NCBI GenBank assembly: GCA_050744165.1
Contig: JBOGGN010000196.1
Span: 1-29,919 of the forward strand
Source of the DNA: JBOGGN01 sp050744165
GTDB lineage: Bacteria; Actinomycetota; Acidimicrobiia; Acidimicrobiales; Palsa-688
Length of the DNA stretch: 29,919 nt
Reading direction: 5' to 3'
Position numbers and translations under genes: made by a program. Below the pieces are notes generated by a model, which had not been told where the DNA came from, ran no database searches, and saw only the letters and a list, made by a program, of their open reading frames with translations. Of the stretch, positions 16,091 to 24,238 are shown one piece after another (position 1 is the stretch's first letter; every line of letters starts with the position of its first letter).

Positions 16091-16250
16091 CTACTTCACT
16101 TTTGGCTTCTTGGGTTTCTTGGCCGGCATGGCGGCGACAGCCGCCCATCGGGCGTTCACTCGGCCCGAACGGGCCTCCTCCCGCAGCCATGACGTCGTCC
16201 AAACCGTCCGGCGGCAACTTGACACCGATGTCGGCACCGAACAAGCCGTA
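16091..16250 (-). pseudogene. Remnant of a TfoX N-terminal-domain-like protein
   Basis: Immediately after the YCII stop, one minus-strand frame reads FGADIGVKLPPDGLDD, then GGGPFGPSERPMGG. This follows the vKLP...GGGxPFxP..RPM pattern of the C-terminal half of TfoX_N-type proteins. The frame is then lost: one extra base (or two missing) at about 16139 separates it from the natural-looking ending VAAMPAKKPKKPKVK and a TAG at 16091-16093. The N-terminal ~60 residues usual for the family are absent, because the YCII gene occupies that place. I read it as a truncated, frameshifted pseudogene. The family call rests on pattern memory, not a search. Confidence 0.45.
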
Positions 16251-16254
16251 CTAC

Positions 16255-16569
16255 TTAGCCCATTGGAATGGCTTCGTAGACCTCGATCGAGCCGCCACCA
16301 CTCAAGACCGGGCAGCCCTTGGCCTTGTCGCAGGCGTCGGCCAGGCTGTCGGCGGTGACGATCGAATATCCGGTCAAGCCGGCCGCGCCGCCGTCACTGA
16401 CGCTGCCATCGGAGCCCACCGTCGACGAAGGCCCGAACGGCGCTCCCATGTCCACGATCGACCCGCCGAGAGCGCCGAACCAGTTCATCCACTGCGTCAT
16501 CGCCTCTTGCTGCGCCTCGGGGGTCTCGGCCATTCCCCCACCGGTGTACGCCAATACGAAATTGCCCAT
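16255..16569 (-). CDS. YCII-related (YciI/DGPF) domain protein
   Basis: The protein is 104 residues. The N-terminal MGNFVLAYTGGG strand, the MTQWMNWFGALGGSIVDMGAPFG segment and the C-terminal GYSIVTADSLADACDKAKGCP...IEVYEAIP pattern match the YCII/DGPF fold, a small dimeric alpha/beta barrel. Members are often linked to sigma factors or ArsR-type regulators; the chemistry is mostly unknown. A good GGAGGG lies about 9 bases ahead of ATG 16569. It is divergent, across 56 bases, from an ArsR-SRPBCC gene that probably controls it. Confidence 0.85.
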   Translation of the reverse strand: MGNFVLAYTGGGMAETPEAQQEAMTQWMNWFGALGGSIVDMGAPFGPSSTVGSDGSVSDGGAAGLTGYSIVTADSLADACDKAKGCPVLSGGGSIEVYEAIPMG

Positions 16570-16625
16570 TGCGCTGTCCCTCCTGTATCCCCGCTTGGTT
16601 GTTAAGTCTCAGCTAAATTAGGCCA
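16570..16625. promoter_or_regulatory. Divergent promoter region of the YCII and ArsR-SRPBCC genes
   Basis: This 56-bp region serves both genes. On the plus strand TAAATT (16614-16619) lies only 6 bases ahead of the ATG at 16626, consistent with a leaderless transcript. An imperfect dyad, TTAAG...CTAA, surrounds TCTCAG just before it and could be the ArsR operator. The evidence is positional only. Confidence 0.35.
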
Positions 16626-17417
16626 ATGCCGAACGAAGCGCAACCGGGCGATCACCGCGATCTGCAGGCGGCCATCGGGGCGCTCAACTCGCCGATCCGC
16701 CGGGAGATCCTCTCGCTCATCTGGGATCGCGAAGTGCCCGCAGGAGAGATTGCGGCCGCCTTCGACGTCACCAAACCGACGATCTCCCAACACCTAGCCG
16801 TCCTCCGCCGCGCCGGCCTGGTGGTCTCCACATCCGTCGGAACCTCCCGGCGCTACCGGGCAGTGCCTGGCGCCCTGCGGGGTCTTAACGCCGCCCTCAG
16901 CGATCCGGGCAGGTGGACGGCCGCCGACGACCTGCCCGAGCGCCAACTGTCGTCGGCGAACAGCAAGGTGGCGGTCGTCGTGAGCGTGGACGTGGAGACT
17001 GACCAGGTTCGGGCCTTCAACGCCTTCGTGGACCCGGCGCTGTACTCGCGTTGGCTCGGCGTGCCCGTGACCATTCAAGACGGGCGCTTCGCCTGCACCA
17101 TGGAATGGGGCACCAACATTCGCGGTCGCTACGAGGTGGTGAGCCCGCCGGAGCTCATCGCCATGCGGTGGGATTTCGAGGACAACACCATCCCCCTTCC
17201 ACTCGGCGAGCTAGTGGCCTACCTGCGAGTTACGCCCACCTCAGCCGGCGCCCACGTCGAGGTACACCAACTGGTTGACGACGCCGGCCAAGCCCAGTTC
17301 ATGGAGGTGGCTTGGTCGATGGTGCTCGGACGCTTCAAGGCCGGCGTCGCCGCGGCCATCGACGCGGCGCAAGCCAGGTCTCCCCGGGGCCACCGCCCGA
17401 AGCGCCGGAACGCGTAA
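16626..17417 (+). CDS. ArsR-family HTH regulator fused to an SRPBCC (AHSA1-like) domain
   Basis: The protein is 263 residues. Residues ~12-90 form a winged helix of ArsR type: LNSPIRREILSLI, then the recognition segment FDVTKPTISQHLAVLRRAGLV, then a beta-wing with SRRYR. Residues ~115-250 match an SRPBCC/AHSA1 ligand-binding domain (SVDVETDQVRAFNAFVDP, then YSRWLG, then a MRWDF segment). This fusion lets a hydrophobic ligand control DNA binding directly. No metal-binding ELCVCDL-type motif is present, so metal sensing is unlikely. It is divergent from the YCII gene. Its stop lies 29 bases before the tRNA-Thr fragment that marks the left end of the putative integrative element. Confidence 0.88.
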   Translation: MPNEAQPGDHRDLQAAIGALNSPIRREILSLIWDREVPAGEIAAAFDVTKPTISQHLAVLRRAGLVVSTSVGTSRRYRAVPGALRGLNAALSDPGRWTAADDLPERQLSSANSKVAVVVSVDVETDQVRAFNAFVDPALYSRWLGVPVTIQDGRFACTMEWGTNIRGRYEVVSPPELIAMRWDFEDNTIPLPLGELVAYLRVTPTSAGAHVEVHQLVDDAGQAQFMEVAWSMVLGRFKAGVAAAIDAAQARSPRGHRPKRRNA

Positions 17418-17445
17418 TCGGTCCCGACCGCAGCGTTGGCGAAAC

Positions 17446-17488
17446 GAGCCCGAGACCGGAATCGAACCGCTGACCTGCGCATTACGAG
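17446..17488 (-). repeat. Displaced tRNA-Thr 3' half (att-like site)
   Basis: These 43 bases match 24733-24775 with one difference (C at 17456 against G at 24743). On the minus strand the copy runs from the anticodon through the 3' anticodon stem, variable loop, T-arm and 3' acceptor strand, and has no 5' half. The substitution breaks a T-stem pair, as expected for a copy no longer under selection. Confidence 0.8.
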
Positions 17489-17638
17489 GCCGAGATCCGG
17501 GGGGTGGCCAAGACCCGCCGCTCCAACATCTTGTTTCGCGACCGGGCGGCGGGCAACGCCAGTTCGGTGTTGCCCGAACCGGTGCGACGGGTTCGCGGGG
17601 TTGGTAGTCGACGTGGTTTCGGGCCGTCCCGGAGTCAG

Positions 17639-18463
17639 TCAAGCGTCCCGGCTGCGCAGTACTGCGAGGGCCACCACGAGCCCGACTACAGCCCAGCCGG
17701 CCAGGACCGCGAGCCCCCACCAGGGGGTGAGCGCATACCGGGCGGGAATGCTTTCCGCGAACCGGCCTCCGGCCTGGCTGGGGAAAAACTTGCCGATGTT
17801 CATTCCCAGAGGACCGAGAGCCTCGCTGAAAAGTACGGGCAGGACGAGTACCAGAGCGACGAACACGACGAGCGCTCCCGGTGTGCTGCGAACGATCCAG
17901 CCGATGGATCCCCCGATCACACCGATGAGCGTTAGGTAGATCCCGGTCCCGAGCACGACCCGGAGCACCCAGGGGTCGCCGAGCGACCAGCCCGGACGGT
18001 ATTGGGACAGCAGGCCTTGGGCCGATAGGAATGCCACGAACGACACGACGATCGTCGACGGGGCCACGATGGCGGTGAAGACCACGAGTTTGGCCCACAG
18101 CACGGGGACCCGTTTGGGTACCGCAGCCAGTGTCGCCCGGATCATCCCCGTGCTGTACTCGCCGGTGACGACGAGCACCCCTAGCGCGCCGATGAGCAGC
18201 TGGGCGAGATAGAAGCCTTGCAGCGTGGCGGAAGGTGCGATGTCGTTGGCCTGCAGATTGGGGGTGAGGTGGCGGGTGTTGTAGGCGACGATGAGGCCGA
18301 TCACGACCATGCCGGCGAGCGATGCACCGAGCACCGCCCAGGTGGATCGCAACGTCTTGAATTTGATCCACTCCGAGGAGATCGCCCGGCGGGTTGTCAC
18401 CGGCTCCGACTGAACGCGGCGGACGATTACCCGCGACGCCGGATCGACGAGGGTGTTGGTCAT
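17639..18463 (-). CDS. ABC-2 type transporter permease
   Basis: The protein is 274 residues. After a ~25-residue cytoplasmic N-terminus comes the conserved SEWIKFKTLRSTW amphipathic segment of ABC-2 permeases. About six hydrophobic segments follow, with the VVTGEYSTGMIRATLAAVPKR loop typical of the family between the second and third. It should pair with the ATPase encoded upstream to form an exporter in the inner membrane. Its ATG overlaps the ATPase stop as ATGA (18460-18463), so translation is probably coupled. Substrate unknown. Confidence 0.9.
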   Translation of the reverse strand: MTNTLVDPASRVIVRRVQSEPVTTRRAISSEWIKFKTLRSTWAVLGASLAGMVVIGLIVAYNTRHLTPNLQANDIAPSATLQGFYLAQLLIGALGVLVVTGEYSTGMIRATLAAVPKRVPVLWAKLVVFTAIVAPSTIVVSFVAFLSAQGLLSQYRPGWSLGDPWVLRVVLGTGIYLTLIGVIGGSIGWIVRSTPGALVVFVALVLVLPVLFSEALGPLGMNIGKFFPSQAGGRFAESIPARYALTPWWGLAVLAGWAVVGLVVALAVLRSRDA

Positions 18464-19404
18464 GCTGCCACGTCGGTGTCGCCACGGGCGTTGTCCGCGG
18501 CGGTCGATGATCGGTAGTCCAGGGCGTGCTGGGTCAACGCCATAAAGGCCTCCTCGAGTGATGCACCTTGGGTGGCCAGTTGGTAGAGGGTGATCTGGTT
18601 CTGTGCTGCCACCGTGCCGATCTGCTCCGACGGGAGGCCCTCGACCTCCAGTTCATTGTCGGCGACATTCCGCACGACGACCCCATCACCGACGAGCAGG
18701 CCGGCCAGGCGGACGGCCTGGGGAGAACGGACGCGGACCGCGCCGGTCGACGCCTCAGCGGTGAACTGGTCCAACGATTGGTCCCGCAGCAACCTCCCGC
18801 GCCCGATAACGACCACGCGATCGGCAATCAACGCCATCTCGCTCATCAAGTGCGAGGACAGGAAGACGGTGCGGCCCTCGTCGGCGAGGCCGCGCAGGAG
18901 GTAGCGGATCCAATGCACCCCATCGGCGTCGAGTCCGGTGACCGGTTCGTCCAAGATCAGCGTCGCAGGGTCGGCCAGCAACGCCGACGCGATCCCAACC
19001 CGCTGACCCATCCCGAGAGAGAAGGTGCCGACCCGACGCGACGCCGCCCCCGCCAAACCGACCATGTCGATCACCTCGTCGACTCGGCATTCCCCGATCC
19101 CAGCTGTCGCGGCCATGGCCAGCAAATGGTTTCGAGCCGACCGCCCGGGGTGGACGGCCCTCGCCTCGAGCAGCGCACCGACCTCCTGCAATGGTCTCGC
19201 GTGCCCGGCATACGACTTGCCATTGACGGTCACCGACCCCGACGTCGGTGCGTCGAGACCGAGGCTCATGCGCATCGTGGTGGACTTGCCCGCCCCGTTC
19301 GGCCCGAGGAAGCCGGTCACGGCACCGGGGCTCACCGTGAAACTCAGATCGTCCACCGCGAGCGTGTCGCCGAATCGCTTCGTCAGCCGTCGTACCTCGA
19401 TCAT
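18460..19404 (-). CDS. ABC transporter ATP-binding protein (DrrA/CcmA-like)
   Basis: The protein is 314 residues. It has Walker A GPNGAGKST (34-42), the signature-like FSLGMGQRVGIA, Walker B LILDEPVTGLD and the switch histidine in SSHLMSE. A C-terminal extension with a VRVRSPQAVRLAGLL domain is typical of ABC-2 ATPases of the drug, lantibiotic or natural-product exporter type. ATG 19404 starts at the conserved IEVRRLTKRFG and follows GGAGG by 4 bases; the longer frame from 19449 has no support. It powers the permease encoded next. Confidence 0.92.
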   Translation of the reverse strand: MIEVRRLTKRFGDTLAVDDLSFTVSPGAVTGFLGPNGAGKSTTMRMSLGLDAPTSGSVTVNGKSYAGHARPLQEVGALLEARAVHPGRSARNHLLAMAATAGIGECRVDEVIDMVGLAGAASRRVGTFSLGMGQRVGIASALLADPATLILDEPVTGLDADGVHWIRYLLRGLADEGRTVFLSSHLMSEMALIADRVVVIGRGRLLRDQSLDQFTAEASTGAVRVRSPQAVRLAGLLVGDGVVVRNVADNELEVEGLPSEQIGTVAAQNQITLYQLATQGASLEEAFMALTQHALDYRSSTAADNARGDTDVAA

Positions 19405-19555
19405 GCCGCCTCCGCGCCGGGCGGGCCCGGGCGGTCGGCGCGTGCCCACGACGCTATGACCGACCTTCGGCCTGGCGCCTGCTCGGCGCCGGCTCGGCGC
19501 TGGCCAGGGCGAGAGGCTGACCCGGGGTCGTCGTTGATCGGTATGATTTTCACGG

Positions 19556-20566
19556 TCACCCCGCTCGTCCGGCTAGCGCTTGGATCAGGGACGAGGCGTC
19601 GCTGACCTGGTCGGCGGGGGGCGGTACCCGGTTCACGGTTACGCCGAAGTTCCAGAGATCGACGGTGACGACGGCGTTGCCGCGGGCGTCGGCTGGCAGT
19701 GTCACATCCGGTAGGTGGAGCGTCGCCAGATCAACAGCCGCCTTCATTTGCCGCAGTCTTCCCTGCGCGTCGATCCACACGTCCACTGGAAAGGTCTGGC
19801 CGAGCGCCTGGGTGACCGCGGACGCGGTGTTGGCGTCGGCGCCCAGGGTGGAGGCCACGCGGGCGACGTCCAGCCCGGCTCGGTAGTGGGTCGTCAGGGT
19901 ACCGTTGATCGTCTCGTCACCGACGGTGGCGATCTGGCCGCTGACACCGCGGAGCAAGCTGAGCACGCTGCTGAAATCGATCGTCGTCCCGAGATCGGGG
20001 GCCCCCAGTTCGCTGCCCACCAGCCCCCGGATGGTGGCTTGGTCGACATGGATCCACGGTTTTGTCCCCGCCATGCCTGCCACCAGGGCGGGCAGGTGGA
20101 CGAAGTAGTCCTGGCCGGTCGAGCGCACTTCGACCTGGCCGATGGGCGCGGGCAGGCTGATGGTGAGATCGCCTTCGCCGGTACCGAGATCGGCGACGCC
20201 GTCCAGGTTCACCGTCATGTCGCCGACCGAGAGCGAGGCGCTGCCCTGGGCCGATTGCGCGTCGATGGTGGTCTGATAGACGGCCAGCACCGGGGAGCGA
20301 CCTGCGACGGTCGGGTGTCGAGGCCGCGTCCTGACCCCTTCGGCTACGGCTAGTCCCAGGACCAACACGGCCACCGCCGCCGCCGCCGTCACCAGCATCG
20401 GCCTCGACCGTCGCCGTGCCGCCTCCAGCTGGGGCGGGTGCGCAGGCCACACCGGCATCGACACGAGCGGGCGGTCACCTGGGCGAATCGGGTCTGCCGG
20501 CGCCAGGGTGCGGCGCACCCAGTCCAGGTCTGCTTCGGGCGGTGTGACGGATCGGTTTTCGGTCAT
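19556..20566 (-). CDS. Membrane-anchored LppX/LprAFG-like protein coupled to an ECF sigma factor
   Basis: The protein is 336 residues. It has a ~55-residue cytoplasmic N-terminus (DLDWVRRTLAPADPIRP), one transmembrane segment (about 57-76) and a ~250-residue exported domain. That domain shows the alternating strands of LolA/LppX/LprG-like folds, such as GDMTVNLDGVADLGTGEGDL, then TGQDYFVHLP, then INGTLTTHYRAGLDVARVA. Its ATG overlaps the sigma factor stop as ATGA (20563-20566). Position and topology suggest an anti-sigma or sensor partner, with an outer domain that may bind lipid or report envelope state. No zinc-binding HxxxCxxC anti-sigma motif is present, so this role is inferred. A longer frame upstream would overlap the sigma gene. 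Confidence 0.7.
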   Translation of the reverse strand: MTENRSVTPPEADLDWVRRTLAPADPIRPGDRPLVSMPVWPAHPPQLEAARRRSRPMLVTAAAAVAVLVLGLAVAEGVRTRPRHPTVAGRSPVLAVYQTTIDAQSAQGSASLSVGDMTVNLDGVADLGTGEGDLTISLPAPIGQVEVRSTGQDYFVHLPALVAGMAGTKPWIHVDQATIRGLVGSELGAPDLGTTIDFSSVLSLLRGVSGQIATVGDETINGTLTTHYRAGLDVARVASTLGADANTASAVTQALGQTFPVDVWIDAQGRLRQMKAAVDLATLHLPDVTLPADARGNAVVTVDLWNFGVTVNRVPPPADQVSDASSLIQALAGRAG

Positions 20567-21114
20567 AGGGGTTCCTCTTGGTTGAGCGCGGCCAATTCGG
20601 ATTCGAGGCGCTGGCGGGCGCGGTGCAGGCGCACGGTTAAGGTCGGAACGGAGATGCCCAGCGACGCGGCCGCCGCCGTCGGGCTGAGCCCGTCCCAAGC
20701 CACGAGCATGAGCAGCTCGCGGTCATCCGGCCGGAGACGCCGCAGCGCGCCACGGGCGCGGGAGCGGTCCATCGCCTCGCTCGACGCGTCAGGGGCGACG
20801 TCTGCTCCGGTCATTCTCCGCTCACGGGTCAGCCTCGCGGCGAAGGCCCTGAGGCGGGATTCCGCCCGGCGGCGGTTGGCGAGCTCACGTCGAGCAACGG
20901 CGTACAGCCAGGGCAGCGGGTCGGCCGGCAGATCGTCGACTCGGCGCCACAGCACCTCGAAGGTGGCCGTCGCGGCATCACCGGCTACATCCGCCGGGGC
21001 CCGGCGACGACAGTAGGCCAGCACCGCATCGTGATGAGCCGCCCACAGCGCCGTGAAGATCTGGCCCGAATCGGGAGCGGTCATTGGCCCAGTGTCGGTG
21101 AGCCGCACGCTCAT
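20563..21114 (-). CDS. ECF-type RNA polymerase sigma factor
   Basis: The protein is 183 residues. Region 2 runs from ALWAAHHDAVLAYCRRRA to PLPWLYAVARRELANRRR, with the conserved PWLYAVAR helix. Region 4 is LRRLRPDDRELLML...LSPTAAAASLGISVPTLTVRLHRARQRLESEL. No C-terminal extension is present. It would direct transcription of a small regulon, probably under control of the coupled membrane protein. ATG 21114 has a purine-rich AGAAGAAGAG ahead of it; a second ATG at 21084 has none. Confidence 0.88.
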   Translation of the reverse strand: MSVRLTDTGPMTAPDSGQIFTALWAAHHDAVLAYCRRRAPADVAGDAATATFEVLWRRVDDLPADPLPWLYAVARRELANRRRAESRLRAFAARLTRERRMTGADVAPDASSEAMDRSRARGALRRLRPDDRELLMLVAWDGLSPTAAAASLGISVPTLTVRLHRARQRLESELAALNQEEPL

Positions 21115-21238
21115 GCTCTTCTTCTGTCCGCTTGACGCCCGTTCTTACAGGGAGCTCGCACGCGGCCATGGCGGTGCGGAGACAGCTGTACAGGAGGCCG
21201 ACAAGGCCGGCGCGGACGCCTACCGCGGCGCGCGAGGC

Positions 21239-21697
21239 CTACGCCGGCGCCAGGGTGGCGCCGGGCCGGGCCGTGGCCGTGGCCAGGAGATCACGCAGCT
21301 GGGCGCGCTGCTCGTCGCTCAGGTTGCTGAGCGGGGGAAGGGTGTCGAGCAGGCGGCTGCGGATGTCTTCCTTCAGGGCCGCACCCGGAGGGGTCAGGAT
21401 GATGCGCTTGACCCGCCGGTCGTGCGGGTCCACCCGGCGCTCGATGAACTGGCGCTCTTCGAGGCGGTCGATGATCGCGGTGATGTGCGAGGCGTCGAAA
21501 CCCATGCGCTTCGCCAGCACGTGCATCGGCGTCGGCTCCTCGAGGCACATGAGAAGGTGACCCTGCGACATCGGCAGCTCGGCCGACTCGAGGGCGGCGA
21601 TGAAGTGCTCTTTGAACGATTCCATCAGGGCGAACAACAGATCGACGATCTCGTGGTCGATGTTGCCGTCGCCTCGGGCCAGAAACTTTGGGTTCAT
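21239..21697 (-). CDS. MarR-family transcriptional regulator
   Basis: The protein is 152 residues. The winged helix contains LAKRMGFDASHITAIIDRLEERQFIERRVDPHDRRVKRIILTPPG; its DPHDRR wing is the MarR hallmark. Flanking helices form the dimer interface. MarR proteins usually repress adjacent efflux genes and release DNA on binding small aromatic or toxic compounds. It is divergent from the MMPL gene across 173 bases with dyads, so it likely controls both. GGGAGAGG precedes ATG 21697. Confidence 0.9.
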   Translation of the reverse strand: MNPKFLARGDGNIDHEIVDLLFALMESFKEHFIAALESAELPMSQGHLLMCLEEPTPMHVLAKRMGFDASHITAIIDRLEERQFIERRVDPHDRRVKRIILTPPGAALKEDIRSRLLDTLPPLSNLSDEQRAQLRDLLATATARPGATLAPA

Positions 21698-21759
21698 GGG
21701 TACCTCTCCCGGTTGTCATGGTAGCGCGCCGGCGAGCATCTCCTTGGTTTTTCCACCAC

Positions 21760-21798
21760 TTGACTGAGCCAACTATTGGTGTAGAGTAACTATTTCCA
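21760..21798 (+). promoter_or_regulatory. MMPL promoter overlapped by likely MarR operator
   Basis: TTGACT (21760-21765) and TAGAGT (21782-21787), 16 bases apart, make a plausible promoter for the MMPL gene. A palindrome CCAA-CTA-TTGG (21769-21779) lies in the spacer, and AACTATT is repeated at 21771-21777 and 21788-21794. ATTGG and CCAAT around the -10 zone also pair. A repressor there would block the polymerase. Confidence 0.5.
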
Positions 21799-21870
21799 AT
21801 CCCAGCGATCACAAGATTCGAACGATCTCCAGATCCGAGCGATCGCAGGCTCAGCCCGTCCGGAGAGACC

Positions 21871-24051
21871 ATGCTTGCTCGCCTCGCCAAGACCTCCTAC
21901 CAGCACCGGCGCCTCATGGTGCTCGGCTGGCTCCTCGCCCTGGTCGTGCTGTCCGTCGTGGCCAGCACCGCCGGCGCCTCGTGGAGCCAGAGCTTCCACC
22001 TGAGCGGGACCGACTCCCAAGCCGCCACCGATCTGCTCCAGGCCCGCTTCCCGTCGCAAGCGGGAACCTCCGCCGACATCGTGTTCAAGGCGCCGGCCGG
22101 GGTGAACGACCCCGCCGTGCGGGCTCGCCTCGACGGCCTGTTCGCCCAGGTGGCCAAGGTGGCTCAGGTCGATGACGTCGCCAGCCCCTACGCCGCGGGC
22201 GGGGCGCAGAAGATCAGCGCCGACGGCACGATCGGCTACGCCACCATCGACTTCCGCGTCGACGACCAGGCGGTGACCGCCGCCACCAAGAGCGAGCTGT
22301 CGAGCCTCGTCGCCCACGCGGGCGGCAACGGGCTTCAGGTTGAAGGGGGCGGCGACGTCTTCACGGCCGACACCGGGCTGGGCAACAGCGAGCTGATCGG
22401 CCTGGTCGCGGCCGTCGTCATCCTGCTCATCGCCTTCGGCTCCCTGCTGGCCATGGGACTGCCTATCCTCACCGCCCTGTTCGGCATCGGCATCGGCTTC
22501 GGGGTGGTCGAGCTGATCTCCCACGTCACCTCGGTGCCCGACTTCGCCACCCAACTGGCCGCCATGATCGGCCTTGGAGTGGGCATCGACTACGCCCTGT
22601 TCATCGTCACCCGCTATCGGCAGGGCCTGCACCAGGGCCTCGACCCCGAGGCCGCGGTCATCACGGCGCTCGACACGGCCGGTCGGGCCGTTTTCTTCGC
22701 CGGGACCACCGTCGTCATCTCCCTGCTCGGCATGTTGCTGATCGGCATCACCTTCATCGGCGGCCTCGGCGTTGGGGCGGCTGCGGTCGTGGCCGTCACC
22801 ATGGCGGCGTCGCTCACCCTGCTGCCCGCCGTCCTCGGCTTCGTCGGCCACAAGATTGACAAGCTCCGCCTGCCCGGCACGGGCAAGGTCAAGGACCCCC
22901 GCAGCACCGCCGGCTACCGCTGGGGCCACCTGCTGCAGCGCCACCCGTGGCCGTTCGTCGCCGTCGGCCTGGTCACCATGGTCGCCCTGGCCGTCCCGGT
23001 TCTTTCCATCCACCTCGGCTCTTCCGACGCCAGCAACACCCCGACCAGCCAGACCACGCGGCGGGCCTACGACCTGAAGGCCGAGGGCTTTGGCGCCGGC
23101 GCCAGCGGGCCGCTGATCCTGGCCGCGGAGGTCAAGGGGCCCCAGGACCTGCCAATTCTCCAGAAGCTGGTATCCGACGTCGCCGCCACGCCGGGCGTGG
23201 CCCAGGTGTCGGCGCCGCGGCTCAGTCCCGCCGGCGACGCCGCCGTCATTCAGGTGACCCCGACCACGTCGTCCCAGGACCAGGCGACGGTCCACCTAAT
23301 CTCCCGGCTACGCCACCAGGTGATCCCCGAGGCGACCGCCGGCAGTGGCGTGACCGTCCACGTAGGCGGGATCACGGCGTCGTTCGATGACATCGCCACC
23401 AAGCTGCAAAGCCGCTTGCCCCTCTTCATCGGCGTGGTCCTGGGCCTCAGTTTCCTCCTGCTGCTGGTCGTGTTTCGCTCCGTGGTCGTTCCCTTGAAGG
23501 CCGTGATCATGAACCTGCTGTCGATCGGCGCCGCCTACGGCGCCCTGGTGGCCGTCTTCGAGTGGGGTTGGGCCAAGAGCCTCTTCGGCGTCGGCAGAGC
23601 TGGCCCGATCGAGAGCTTCCTGCCCATGATGCTCTTCGCCATCCTCTTCGGCCTGTCGATGGACTACGAGGTCTTCCTCCTCAGCCGCATCAAGGAGGAG
23701 TACGACACCAACGGCCACGACAACCGCGAAGCCGTCGCCGACGGCTTGGCGGTCACCGCCCGGGTTATCACCGCCGCCGCCGCCATCATGGTCTGCGTCT
23801 TCGGGAGCTTCGTCTTCGGCGACCAGCGGGTCATCAAGGAGTTCGGCCTCGGGCTGGCCGTGGCGGTCCTCGTCGACGCCACCGTCGTGCGCATGATCCT
23901 CGTGCCCGCGGCCATGGAGCTGCTGGGCGACGCCAACTGGTGGTTCCCGTCCTGGCTCGGGTGGCTACCAAAGTTGAGCGTCGAAGGCCCCGAGGCGATG
24001 GACTTCGATGGCCCCATCGTCGACGACCGCCAGCCCGAGCTGGTCGGCTGA
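21871..24051 (+). CDS. MMPL family (RND superfamily) transporter
   Basis: The protein is 726 residues with the RND duplication: a first transmembrane helix, an external domain, five helices, then the same plan again. Each half has the proton-relay motif in its membrane block: GLGVGIDY (D240, Y241) and GLSMDY (D598, Y599). Actinobacterial MMPL proteins export lipids, siderophores or drugs; length and motifs do not tell which. GGAGAG precedes ATG 21871. The divergent MarR gene and the overlapping operator-like dyads suggest induction by a substrate or toxic compound, fitting a drug-efflux role more than essential lipid export. Confidence 0.93.
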   Translation: MLARLAKTSYQHRRLMVLGWLLALVVLSVVASTAGASWSQSFHLSGTDSQAATDLLQARFPSQAGTSADIVFKAPAGVNDPAVRARLDGLFAQVAKVAQVDDVASPYAAGGAQKISADGTIGYATIDFRVDDQAVTAATKSELSSLVAHAGGNGLQVEGGGDVFTADTGLGNSELIGLVAAVVILLIAFGSLLAMGLPILTALFGIGIGFGVVELISHVTSVPDFATQLAAMIGLGVGIDYALFIVTRYRQGLHQGLDPEAAVITALDTAGRAVFFAGTTVVISLLGMLLIGITFIGGLGVGAAAVVAVTMAASLTLLPAVLGFVGHKIDKLRLPGTGKVKDPRSTAGYRWGHLLQRHPWPFVAVGLVTMVALAVPVLSIHLGSSDASNTPTSQTTRRAYDLKAEGFGAGASGPLILAAEVKGPQDLPILQKLVSDVAATPGVAQVSAPRLSPAGDAAVIQVTPTTSSQDQATVHLISRLRHQVIPEATAGSGVTVHVGGITASFDDIATKLQSRLPLFIGVVLGLSFLLLLVVFRSVVVPLKAVIMNLLSIGAAYGALVAVFEWGWAKSLFGVGRAGPIESFLPMMLFAILFGLSMDYEVFLLSRIKEEYDTNGHDNREAVADGLAVTARVITAAAAIMVCVFGSFVFGDQRVIKEFGLGLAVAVLVDATVVRMILVPAAMELLGDANWWFPSWLGWLPKLSVEGPEAMDFDGPIVDDRQPELVG

Positions 24052-24238
24052 TTGAGGGATAGGAAAAGGGACCTCTCCGGCGCCGGCGCCCCCCCAACGG
24101 ACGGGACCGGGCTTTGATCAATCGCGGCGCAGCGCCTGGCGATGGCGGTGCAACCCGGCGAACGACTACGAGGTCATCGTGAACGACCGAATCCGATACT
24201 CGGAGATACCGCTGCTTCACCGTGCGACTCCGAAATGC

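Noticed and set aside
16091..16129. Stand-alone 12-residue peptide MPAKKPKKPKVK
   Set aside because: There is no ribosome binding site, and it fits better as the displaced C-terminus of the TfoX-like remnant.
21790..23295. 501-codon minus-strand open frame
   Set aside because: It is antisense to the MMPL gene; a Gly/Asp/His-rich shadow typical of GC-rich DNA.
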